The translations under genes were made by a program, and so were the position numbers. From NCBI GenBank assembly GCA_044432865.1, contig JAWXUF010000047.1, forward strand, positions 1-8,634: a stretch of DNA of 8,634 nucleotides. The letters are read 5' to 3'. Shown one piece after another: positions 1 to 6,570 of the stretch. Position 1 is the stretch's first letter. Each line of letters begins with the position of its first letter. Under the pieces are notes generated by a model. The model worked only from the letters and a program-made list of their open reading frames with translations, searched no databases and was not told where the DNA came from. This stretch comes from JAWXUE01 sp044432865. GTDB taxonomy: Bacteria; Bacillota_I; Bacilli_A; Acholeplasmatales; Anaeroplasmataceae.

Positions 1-29
1 CCCAGGTTCGAGTCCTGGTGTGGGCGCCA
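1..29 (+). tRNA. 3' end of a tRNA gene, cut by the window edge
   Basis: The sequence shows a 5-bp T stem (2-6 with 14-18) closing a normal T loop that begins TTCGA, then seven acceptor bases, a G discriminator at 26 and an encoded CCA at 27-29. The anticodon lies outside the window, so the amino acid cannot be assigned. The gene ends five bases before the next tRNA, so the two are part of a tRNA array probably transcribed together. Confidence 0.88.
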
Positions 30-34
30 CTTAT

Positions 35-110
35 GGCCAGGTGGTGAAACGGTTAACACACTGCCCTTTCACGGCAGCATCCGCGGGTTCGAACCCCGTC
101 CTGGTCACCA
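35..110 (+). tRNA. tRNA-Glu (anticodon UUC)
   Basis: This is a complete 76-base tRNA. The acceptor strand at 35-41 pairs with 100-106 (one G-U pair), the anticodon stem 61-65 pairs with 73-77, and the seven-base loop 66-72 carries TTC at 68-70, which reads glutamate codons GAA and GAG. The T arm holds GGTTCGAACCCC-type sequence and CCA is encoded at 108-110. It is the last tRNA of the array and is followed by a hairpin terminator about 30 bases downstream. Confidence 0.97.
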
Positions 111-140
111 TTCTAACTATTACACCTATGTGTTTATATA

Positions 141-180
141 AAAAAGAACTTGAATTTTATTCAAGTTCTTTTTATTTTAT
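141..180. terminator. Bidirectional intrinsic terminator between the tRNAs and the convergent gene
   Basis: Positions 141-154 and 160-173 form a perfect 14-bp inverted repeat around a five-base loop (155-159). The right arm ends in a run of T and the left arm begins with a run of A, so the hairpin has a U tract in either direction. It lies after tRNA-Glu on the plus strand and directly after the stop codon (182-184) of the minus-strand gene, so it can end both transcripts. Confidence 0.9.
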
Positions 181-181
181 A

Positions 182-916
182 TTACTTATCCTTGTATTTA
201 ATGAAGTTGTAAAGTTGTATACCCTTGTGTTTGGAACTCAATAGTTTATTCATATGCATCATCAATTCGTTATTATCCATATCAATGAATAAATGAGTCA
301 CTTTATATTTTGTATCAAAATATGGTTTTAATACACATATAACCTTTTGATAATCAATTTCTTCTATAAAATGTGATCCGATATTTTCATTTGAAATAGG
401 ATTTTTGATATTTAGGTAAATACATTTTTTTTCAATTCTAACTACATTCACAAACAATGGCAAAATATTATAGTTATTATTCATAAATGAAAAATTAGAC
501 TCGATGTTATTAATGTAGTCGAGTGATAATAATTTATAATTTTTTTTGATCAATAAAAGTATGTTCTTATCACTAATTTGAATTGAATCATTAATTAGTA
601 AGGATGAAATAGTTTCTATAGATTGTTTTTTGTAATGATATAAATAAATCATTGTCCAAATTAAATTTACAGAATAAGTACACCCCTTTAAGCAAATTCT
701 ATTTACACTTTGAGATGTGAAAATATTATTAGATAATGAACATCCATTATTTTTACATGTGTAAGCTAAATTCTTTATCAAGTAAGTCTTTCCGGTCCTG
801 AATTGCACATTTTTACTATTGGTCGCATACTTGTAAATTAGCTTATCTTTGCATACAGGACATTCACTAAATTCTGGTTTGTAAACATTAACGTTGATTA
901 TATTTAAATTTTTCAT
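182..916 (-). CDS. Zinc-ribbon protein resembling the N-terminal part of a DDE-type transposase
   Basis: This 244-residue protein has an N-terminal zinc-ribbon pattern: CPVC at residues 19-22 and a second pair at C54 and C59 (C-x4-C). A helical stretch at about 83-130 follows, with a helix-turn-helix-like segment near 97-125 (TISSLL, then QISDKNILLLI). From memory, the order of zinc ribbon, short beta segment, then helices reading 'S.ETIS.LL...ISDKNI..LI..Y' resembles the start of a group of uncharacterised DDE transposases. The expected catalytic half is not evident: the region at 150-220 has a beta-alpha look and an acidic FIDMD patch (210-214), but no convincing DDE triad, and the protein seems short for a transposase. 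It could be a truncated or domesticated relative, or an unrelated zinc-binding protein. The start fits a Shine-Dalgarno AGGAAA (complement of 928-933) 11 bases upstream. Lys, Asn and Ile content is higher than in the neighbouring genes. No terminal inverted repeats were seen. Confidence 0.75.
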   Translation of the reverse strand: MKNLNIINVNVYKPEFSECPVCKDKLIYKYATNSKNVQFRTGKTYLIKNLAYTCKNNGCSLSNNIFTSQSVNRICLKGCTYSVNLIWTMIYLYHYKKQSIETISSLLINDSIQISDKNILLLIKKNYKLLSLDYINNIESNFSFMNNNYNILPLFVNVVRIEKKCIYLNIKNPISNENIGSHFIEEIDYQKVICVLKPYFDTKYKVTHLFIDMDNNELMMHMNKLLSSKHKGIQLYNFIKYKDK

Positions 917-1038
917 TTTTTGGCTTCTTTCCTACATTTATTTATATTTTAGTATATAAACAAACAGATTATTAAATGTATAAATATATAATAAACTATA
1001 AACTATATATTTATCAAGTTCTTTTGTGCAAATTTTTC

Positions 1039-1067
1039 TTGAAAACATTTTCATAATTAGGTAAAAT
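1039..1067 (+). promoter_or_regulatory. Sigma-A-type promoter for the lipoprotein-lyase operon
   Basis: A -35 element TTGAAA (1039-1044) and a -10 element TAAAAT (1062-1067) are separated by exactly 17 bases, and each matches the consensus at five of six positions. Transcription would start near 1074, giving a leader of about 90 bases before the start codon at 1164. It is the best promoter in the 247-base gap 917-1163, which otherwise holds AT-rich DNA and the short upstream region of the divergent minus-strand gene. No riboswitch-like fold was recognised in the leader. Confidence 0.72.
1040..1053. promoter_or_regulatory. LacI/CcpA-family-like operator overlapping the -35 box
   Basis: The 14-mer TGAAAACATTTTCA is a palindrome with arms TGAAAA and TTTTCA around a CA centre. 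It fits the catabolite-response consensus TGWAANCGNTNWCA at every fixed position except one (the central G is A here), and LacI-family operators generally share this form. It covers most of the -35 box, where a bound regulator would block RNA polymerase. Which protein binds cannot be told; no regulator gene is in the window. The site is inferred from one copy, and chance palindromes do occur in AT-rich DNA. Confidence 0.5.
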
Positions 1068-1163
1068 TAAAGTATAACTTCAATTTGTGGATTCATAATT
1101 TTTTTAAGATGATGTATTTGCAAAAAAAAGAAGATGGTCATATGATCAAGAGAGGAGAATTAT

Positions 1164-2858
1164 ATGAAAAGACTTTTAGTAACTTTAGGTTTATTTGTTT
1201 CGTTGTTTTCAGTAGCCGGATGTACGATTACAAAAGAAGTTGTTGATGATATTGAAACGAGCACTCGTTATAGAAATGTAAGTATCATTGAAACAACTGC
1301 AAACAAATATACTGATGATGATGGTGTTAGATGGAAAGAGGGAGCTATTCAAGTAAGTGTTGATGCTTACAGCCCAAACGCTAACATTTATGTAATGGTA
1401 GTTGAAGCTGGAGGTAAGGCTCCAACTAATGATCAATTAAAAGCTGGTAAAGATTACTCTGGTGCTGATTTATTAGTTGCTTATAATGGTATAGGTAGTT
1501 TATATAGAGTAATTAAAGAAGAATCATTTGCAACTGGAAATGTTTCATTTACAAATGGTGATTCGTTCGATTGTTATGCTGTTATTGAAAATGGCGGAAA
1601 ATTTGCTGGATTAACATATAGTACAACAGTAAACACTTTACAAGGGTTTAGCTTAAGAGACCGTGGAGCTGGAACTGAAACTGATCCATATTTAATTTCT
1701 ACTGTTGAAGAATTAGAAGCGGTTAACTTTGTAACTACTGAAAGACAAAATGCAGAGTCTGCATTTTACTTACTTGAAAATAATATTGATTTATCTCAAG
1801 ATTATAATAAAGATGAATACGATAGATGGGCTGAATTAAATGATGGATATCGTGATGGATATGGATCATGGTTACCGTTAGGTCAACAAACAGGTTCTCG
1901 TAGAAAATTTATGGGTGTGTTTGATGGTGGCGGTTATACTATAAATGGTTTATTCCAAAGAACTGCAATTGAAGGAAGTGGATTATTCTCTGAGTTAGAT
2001 GTTAATGGTATTATTAAAAACTTAACATTAACAAATGTTGATATCTACACAACTACACAAAGAACTGCTGCAGTTTGTGGATATTCAAAAGGGACTATCG
2101 AAAGTGTTAATGTATTAGGTGGTAAAATTGAATCATCTACTAGACGTGCTGGTGGTATCTCAGGACAAATGTATGAAGCTGGTACAATTACTGGATGTTA
2201 CGTAGATACTGAAATATATGCTGTTGCGAATTCAGCTGATTCAAACTCTGGGAAAGATATCGGTGGTATTGTTGGTCAAACAACTGCAGGTAACAATCCT
2301 TTATATATCGAAAACTGTCAATTTGCTGGATCAGTATCTGGAGGAGCTGACGTTGGTGGTATTGCTGGTGAAATCACTGGTACTTATGTTAGATTCTGTT
2401 CAACTTATGGAGCTACTGTAAAAGGTTCTGGTCAAGTTGGTGGAGTTGTTGGTAACATGGGTGCAAGTACTGTAAGACAAAATATTGTTGAGTATTGTTT
2501 TGCTTATAATGTAACGTTAGGAAGAGTTTCAGGATCTGGAACAAACTATGCAGTTGTTGCTAAAGTTTCATCAACTACAAAAGAGGGTGTTTCTTATTAC
2601 GGTGGTAATGGTACTAACTTATATTATTGTGGTGTAACTAATGGTTCAAGTTCAGTTGGTACTTCAGCGTCGAATGGTTCATATTCTGCTGTAGCTACTT
2701 CTAAAACTTCTAGTGAATTATTATCTGTAGATTTTGTAACTAACACTTTAAAATTAACAAGTGTAATGTATGTTATTTCTGAAGGGCAAATGCCAATTTT
2801 AAAAACTGTATCATTAAAACTTGATGAAACTTACGAATGGGATGAGGTGACTGGATAA
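1164..2858 (+). CDS. Surface lipoprotein with an Fn3-like domain and GLUG-type repeats
   Basis: This 564-residue protein starts with a lipoprotein signal peptide: a KR pair, a hydrophobic core and the lipobox VAGC (17-20), so C20 would be lipidated and the protein anchored outside the membrane. Residues about 60-158 look like a fibronectin-III-like module of surface proteins (KAPTNDQLKAG at 85-95). Residue 168 onward has the GAGTETDPYLIST lead-in and the GVFDGGGYTINGLF motif (251-264) that precede GLUG repeats. GLUG-like motifs follow at about 329-336 (AGGISGQM), 366-373 (IGGIVGQT), 397-404 (VGGIAGEI) and 425-432 (VGGVVGNM), which suggests a right-handed beta-helix. Such proteins are usually adhesins or glycan-binding surface proteins; no catalytic motif was recognised. 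The start is set by the Shine-Dalgarno AGAGGAG (1151-1157), six bases upstream. Its stop overlaps the start of the lyase gene, which points to a joint role, perhaps holding the polymer that the lyase cuts. Confidence 0.9.
   Translation: MKRLLVTLGLFVSLFSVAGCTITKEVVDDIETSTRYRNVSIIETTANKYTDDDGVRWKEGAIQVSVDAYSPNANIYVMVVEAGGKAPTNDQLKAGKDYSGADLLVAYNGIGSLYRVIKEESFATGNVSFTNGDSFDCYAVIENGGKFAGLTYSTTVNTLQGFSLRDRGAGTETDPYLISTVEELEAVNFVTTERQNAESAFYLLENNIDLSQDYNKDEYDRWAELNDGYRDGYGSWLPLGQQTGSRRKFMGVFDGGGYTINGLFQRTAIEGSGLFSELDVNGIIKNLTLTNVDIYTTTQRTAAVCGYSKGTIESVNVLGGKIESSTRRAGGISGQMYEAGTITGCYVDTEIYAVANSADSNSGKDIGGIVGQTTAGNNPLYIENCQFAGSVSGGADVGGIAGEITGTYVRFCSTYGATVKGSGQVGGVVGNMGASTVRQNIVEYCFAYNVTLGRVSGSGTNYAVVAKVSSTTKEGVSYYGGNGTNLYYCGVTNGSSSVGTSASNGSYSAVATSKTSSELLSVDFVTNTLKLTSVMYVISEGQMPILKTVSLKLDETYEWDEVTG
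2844..2850 (+). promoter_or_regulatory. Ribosome binding site of the lyase inside the upstream gene
   Basis: GAGGTGA lies in the last codons of the GLUG-repeat gene, seven bases before the ATG at 2858. That ATG shares its A with the upstream TAA stop (TAATG at 2856-2860). This arrangement fixes the lyase start and implies translational coupling of the two lipoproteins. Confidence 0.8.
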
Positions 2859-4891
2859 TGAAAATTAAAAAAATATTCTGTGCCGCTTTAGCGACAAGTG
2901 CTGTAGTTAGTTTAGCTGCTTGTTCAACTGAAGAAGTTTTAGTTGTAGATAGTTATACAAATTTTGAAACTGTACAACAATTTATTGATGAATTTGAAGT
3001 TCCGAATAAAGATTCAATCGTAAAAAATGTTTACTTGCCAAAAAATATTGGTGAGGATGGAAATATTATTTGGGAAAGTAATAAGTCTGACGTTTTAGGT
3101 TCTACAGGTGTTGTTGGTAGAACATTCGTTGATGAAGAAGTTTCATTAACGGCAGTAGTAACATTAGGTGGTACTAAACAAAGATTTTATTATGATGTAA
3201 CTGTTAAAGCTATGCCTACTACTCAAAAAGAGAGATTAGATGAAGCGATTGAAAATTTTTATTTAACTGAAGAAATTGATGGTAAATTAGTAATTGATAG
3301 AGATATTATGACTTTACCAAGAGTAACTGATTTACATACTGTATATGTTGATTGGGCAACAAGTGATGATTCAATTATCGATTTAGAAGGAAATGTTTAT
3401 AGAACATCTAAGGAACAAAAAGTTACATTAACTGGAACATTTACTTATTATCCTTATGATACTGAAATTGTTTCATCTAACTTAGAAACTGTGACTAAAA
3501 CTTATGAAGTTAATGTTGGATCAACAAGTGATGATTCACCTGAAGTTGTTGATAGTTCTTTAAAAAATATTAGAACAAAAGTTGAAGTTACTGATACAAC
3601 TGAATTAATTGCAGCTTTAATCGATCCTCAACCAGGAACTGCTATTATTCTTAAAGATGGAATTTATAGAAATTTCCAATATACAATGACTAACTCTGGA
3701 ACTGCAGACAATCCTATTTACATTTTTGCTGAAAATCCAGGAGAAGTTTTCTTCAATGGTGATACTCAATTTAATATCGAAGCGGACCATGTTGTAATTG
3801 CTAATTTAACATTCACAAATGGTAAACCAGCTGATGATAAAGGGGTAATAGTAATTGAAGGTCATTATAACAGAATTACTAACTGTGTTATTGATGCATT
3901 TGAACAAGTTGGATTAGGGTACAAATGGATTTCATTATCTGGATCTCATCATGAAGTTGATAGAAATCATTTAATGAATAAAGGTACAAGTGGATCATTA
4001 ATGGTAGTATGGAGAGAAGATTTAGAAACTCAATATCATACAATTCATTTAAATCACTTTGAAAACTTTTATGATACTGGTGGTAACAATGGATATGAAA
4101 CAATTCGTATTGGTACATCAGATTATTCTCAATCAGATTCAAATGTTTTAGTTGAAAATAATATCTTTGAAGCTTGTGCTGGTGAAATCGAGATTATCTC
4201 TGTTAAATCAGGAAGAACTATTGTAAGAAACAATACATTCGATGAATGTTTAGGTTTAATAACTTTCCGTCATGGTAAAAATAACCTTGCTGAAGGAAAT
4301 ATTTTCTACGGTGCTGGTGAAAGTGATGCTGGTGGTGTGAGAATGTATGATGGTGGTCATATTGTAAGAAATAATTACATGTATGATTTAGGTGGTAACA
4401 ATTCTACACGTGCTGCTATAGTAGTACATACAGGGATTAACTCACCAAATTCAAAAGCTGTATTAAATCTTCAATGGACTGCATATAACATTTTAATTGA
4501 AAATAATACTCTTGTTGATTGTGATTACAGCATTATGTTCTGTGCTGGATACACTTATAAAACAACTGATATTACGATTAGAGATAATGTTATAACTGGA
4601 AATAGCAATGCAGCAATTTATATCGGAACTGACGTATTTAGACCTACTGTAACTGGTAACTATTTATATGCTGGTACGCATGCTACATCAGGTACTACTG
4701 TAGCAACAGCTTTAGCTGATGATACAACAGGTAATAACACTGATACATATGGAAACCGTACAAATTTATTTGCTACTGTTCCAACAGGAACTGGATTTAA
4801 TGAAACTTTAGTTTCTGTAGGTGCAACTGGATTAGTTGAATTATCTCCTTCTAATGTTGGTGTTAATTGGACTTATACTAGTCAATCTTAA
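2858..4891 (+). CDS. Polysaccharide lyase family 6 lipoprotein (alginate lyase / chondroitinase B fold)
   Basis: This 677-residue protein has a lipoprotein signal with lipobox LAAC (19-22; C22 lipidated). Two Ig-like modules follow at about 50-117 and 125-220; the first, with the NVYLPK...GNIIWES pattern, resembles the atrophied bacterial Ig domain. Residues about 240-600 form the parallel beta-helix of chondroitinase B / PL6 alginate lyases. Hallmark motifs are ETIRIGTSDYSQSDS (414-428), GEIEIISVKS (442-451) and FRHGKNN (470-476). By motif, E443 and E445 match the calcium ligands, K450 the catalytic base and R471 the catalytic acid of Pedobacter chondroitinase B (E243, E245, K250, R271), with identical spacing. 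PL6 enzymes cleave uronate polymers by beta-elimination, giving 4,5-unsaturated ends. Alginate is the commoner PL6 substrate and my first choice; dermatan sulfate is possible. Lipid anchoring would place the enzyme on the outer face of the membrane, beside the coupled GLUG protein and near the importer encoded downstream. Confidence 0.93.
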   Translation: MKIKKIFCAALATSAVVSLAACSTEEVLVVDSYTNFETVQQFIDEFEVPNKDSIVKNVYLPKNIGEDGNIIWESNKSDVLGSTGVVGRTFVDEEVSLTAVVTLGGTKQRFYYDVTVKAMPTTQKERLDEAIENFYLTEEIDGKLVIDRDIMTLPRVTDLHTVYVDWATSDDSIIDLEGNVYRTSKEQKVTLTGTFTYYPYDTEIVSSNLETVTKTYEVNVGSTSDDSPEVVDSSLKNIRTKVEVTDTTELIAALIDPQPGTAIILKDGIYRNFQYTMTNSGTADNPIYIFAENPGEVFFNGDTQFNIEADHVVIANLTFTNGKPADDKGVIVIEGHYNRITNCVIDAFEQVGLGYKWISLSGSHHEVDRNHLMNKGTSGSLMVVWREDLETQYHTIHLNHFENFYDTGGNNGYETIRIGTSDYSQSDSNVLVENNIFEACAGEIEIISVKSGRTIVRNNTFDECLGLITFRHGKNNLAEGNIFYGAGESDAGGVRMYDGGHIVRNNYMYDLGGNNSTRAAIVVHTGINSPNSKAVLNLQWTAYNILIENNTLVDCDYSIMFCAGYTYKTTDITIRDNVITGNSNAAIYIGTDVFRPTVTGNYLYAGTHATSGTTVATALADDTTGNNTDTYGNRTNLFATVPTGTGFNETLVSVGATGLVELSPSNVGVNWTYTSQS

Positions 4892-4908
4892 TATTAATAT
4901 AAAATCGA

Positions 4909-4946
4909 ATACTCTAATAAGATTTTCTTATTAGAGTATGGTTTTT
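4909..4946 (+). terminator. Intrinsic terminator after the lyase gene
   Basis: Positions 4909-4922 and 4926-4939 form a perfect 14-bp inverted repeat with a three-base TTT loop, followed by GG and five T (4942-4946). It starts 17 bases after the lyase stop and separates the lyase pair from the transport genes. The stem is AT-rich and the T run is short and set two bases off the stem, so some read-through into the transport genes is possible. Confidence 0.82.
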
Positions 4947-4962
4947 GAAAAAAGATATATTT

Positions 4963-4968
4963 TATAAA
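4963..4968 (+). promoter_or_regulatory. Weak candidate -10 element for the transport operon
   Basis: TATAAA lies 55 bases before the start codon at 5024, in the gap after the terminator. No convincing -35 box sits 16-18 bases upstream: the nearby TTGAAA at 4945-4950 is only 12 bases away. The transport genes need a promoter here unless they depend on read-through, but this element is only a guess. Confidence 0.22.
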
Positions 4969-5023
4969 TAGAAATCATGACAGATTTTCTTTGATTCAAC
5001 ATCGGTGAGAGATAGGTGAGGTA

Positions 5024-5590
5024 ATGAGTTTAAAAAATTTTAAAATAATAGATTTATTCATCCTTACTTGTTTAGCATTCGGAACAGAATTTTTAGGTTA
5101 TTTTTTACTTGAAAATTTAAGTACACCTGTATATCTCAGCTTTTCATTAGCGGTATGTTTTGTTGCAATGATTAGATGGGGATTTGTTGGGGGGATAACG
5201 TATGTTGCCGCTGGATTCTCATTGTTTGTAATAAAGGATACTGAAAATATTATCGCTAGTTTTTTTTATGAAGTGGTAGCTAATGCAGCGATTTGCATAC
5301 CTTTTGCCATTTTTTATAAAAAAGGTGAAAATAATATTATGAATAAGACTTCACTATTTTTAAAAGTTGTGGTATTATCATTAGTGTCGTTGATTTTAAC
5401 AAAAGGGATAGTGTTATTTTTTGTTAATGAAAGTTTGACGGGCATAGTAGATTATTTTAGTGTTTCATTATTGATTCTGGCTATGAATACAGGAGTATTA
5501 ATGTTGCTAACAAAAGCTGCTAAACATTTAACCATAGATATGGTATATTTTTTGACTGATGAAAGTCGAAGTAAGGAGGATTTGGAATGA
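5024..5590 (+). CDS. Six-helix membrane protein, possibly an ECF-type S component
   Basis: This 188-residue protein is nearly all membrane-embedded, with hydrophobic segments at about 9-29, 35-50, 53-70, 78-98, 110-134 and 141-163, and a short charged C-terminus. Size, helix count and the stretch at 45-65 (an RWG followed by glycine-rich helix) resemble the substrate-binding S components of energy-coupling factor transporters, but no diagnostic motif is certain. It could also be an accessory membrane protein of the importer. The start is supported by AGGTGAG (5014-5020). Its stop TGA (5588-5590) overlaps the ATG of the LplB-type permease by four-base ATGA, so the two are coupled and the protein probably serves the same substrate or import complex. 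No ECF ATPase or T component is in the window. The family assignment is tentative; the gene itself is secure. Confidence 0.85.
   Translation: MSLKNFKIIDLFILTCLAFGTEFLGYFLLENLSTPVYLSFSLAVCFVAMIRWGFVGGITYVAAGFSLFVIKDTENIIASFFYEVVANAAICIPFAIFYKKGENNIMNKTSLFLKVVVLSLVSLILTKGIVLFFVNESLTGIVDYFSVSLLILAMNTGVLMLLTKAAKHLTIDMVYFLTDESRSKEDLE
5573..5579 (+). promoter_or_regulatory. Strong ribosome binding site of the first permease inside the upstream gene
   Basis: AAGGAGG lies within the last codons of the small membrane-protein gene, seven bases before the ATG at 5587. It is a near-perfect anti-16S match and fixes the permease start within the ATGA overlap. Confidence 0.85.
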
Positions 5591-6555
5591 AAAATGAAAA
5601 AATAGAAATGCGCTCCGTTGGAGATATTAAAGGAACTATTAAATCATTCAAGAAAAATTGGATGTTATATGCGTTACTTATACCGATGGTTATTTGGTTT
5701 TTAATCTTCGTTTATAAACCTATGAGTGGTCTTATGATCGCATTCAAAAGTTATGATGCTTCATTAGGTATTCAAGGAAGTCCATTTGTTGGATTTGCTC
5801 ATTTAAATACAATAATTTTTGGGAATTACCAAACGGAATTCTGGAGAGCGTTCAGAAATACATTTGTAATAAGTTTATATGGATTAGTATTTGGTTTCCC
5901 TGTACCTATTTTATTAGCTTTATTATTTAGTGAAATTAATAATAATACGTATAGAAAAATCACACAAACTCTTACATATTTACCTCACTTCTTATCGGAA
6001 GTTACTATTACAGGTATTGTATTGACGATGCTATATTCGAGTACTACAACTACAGGGGTTCTAGCCCAGTTGCTGTATGATTTGGGAATAGCGAAAGAAG
6101 GATCCAATATTATGAGCCAAGCTCAATTCTTTAGACCTACGTATATTATTACAGGTATTTGGAAAGAGAGTGGATATAACTCAATTGTTTACTTTGCTGC
6201 TATAATGGGTATTTCACCTGTTATGTATGAAGCTTTAAAAGTAGATGGTGGTACAAAATGGCAAGAAATCAGATATGTTACGATTCCAGGTATGGCTCCA
6301 ACATTGATTATCATGGTAATTATGAGAATTGGTAAGATGTTATCTGTAGGGTATGAAAGGGTTTTACTATTATATAGTACAAACGTTTACAGTACTGCCG
6401 ATGTATTATCTACATTTGAGCAAAGATTCATGGAACAAAGTGGTAGTTACGAAATTGGAGCTGCTGCTGGTATTTTTAACTCTGTAATTGGATTTGCTTT
6501 AGTAATTGGAGCAAATACAATCAGTAGAAAAGTTTCGCAAACATCATTATGGTAA
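5587..6555 (+). CDS. ABC sugar importer permease, LplB type
   Basis: This 322-residue protein is an inner-membrane subunit of a CUT1-type carbohydrate importer. A polar N-terminus is followed by hydrophobic segments at about 25-44, 92-115, 138-150, 184-209, 236-255 and 288-310. Features of the LplB branch (polysaccharide or oligosaccharide permeases of Firmicutes) are the early KPMSGLMIAFKSYD motif (44-57) and the YLPHFLSEV segment (131-139). The EAA loop that contacts the ATPase reads EALKVDGGTKWQEI (215-228), followed by IPG at 233-235. It would pair with the permease encoded 15 bases downstream and receive substrate from the LplA-type lipoprotein. The ATPase is not encoded nearby, which is common for this branch, where a shared MsmX-type ATPase serves several importers. 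The substrate is inferred from the neighbouring PL6 lyase to be unsaturated uronate oligosaccharides. Confidence 0.93.
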   Translation: MKNEKIEMRSVGDIKGTIKSFKKNWMLYALLIPMVIWFLIFVYKPMSGLMIAFKSYDASLGIQGSPFVGFAHLNTIIFGNYQTEFWRAFRNTFVISLYGLVFGFPVPILLALLFSEINNNTYRKITQTLTYLPHFLSEVTITGIVLTMLYSSTTTTGVLAQLLYDLGIAKEGSNIMSQAQFFRPTYIITGIWKESGYNSIVYFAAIMGISPVMYEALKVDGGTKWQEIRYVTIPGMAPTLIIMVIMRIGKMLSVGYERVLLLYSTNVYSTADVLSTFEQRFMEQSGSYEIGAAAGIFNSVIGFALVIGANTISRKVSQTSLW

Positions 6556-6570
6556 GATAGGAGTGTACAA

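Noticed and set aside
35..110. tRNA-Glu as an integration site (att) for a mobile element carrying the lyase locus
   Set aside because: No second copy of the tRNA 3' end was seen in the window and no integrase gene is present; the only mobile-element-like gene is the uncertain minus-strand protein.
20..244. A 74-codon open frame on the plus strand
   Set aside because: It runs through the tRNA-Glu gene and the terminator hairpin, so it is not a credible coding region.
1136..1147. Near-palindrome around TCATATGA just upstream of the first lipoprotein gene
   Set aside because: It is short, lies in the leader next to the ribosome binding site, and such palindromes are frequent in AT-rich DNA; no second copy supports an operator.
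1209..1436. Minus-strand open frame inside the GLUG-repeat gene; similar shadows at 3888-4142 (minus), 2218-2421 (plus, another frame) and 8049-8237 (minus)
   Set aside because: They lie wholly inside longer genes with lipoprotein signals and family motifs, lack plausible products, and arise from low-complexity AT-rich codons.
4945..4950. TTGAAA as a -35 box for the transport operon
   Set aside because: The nearest good -10 (TATAAA at 4963) is only 12 bases away, and the sequences at 16-18 bases are poor matches.
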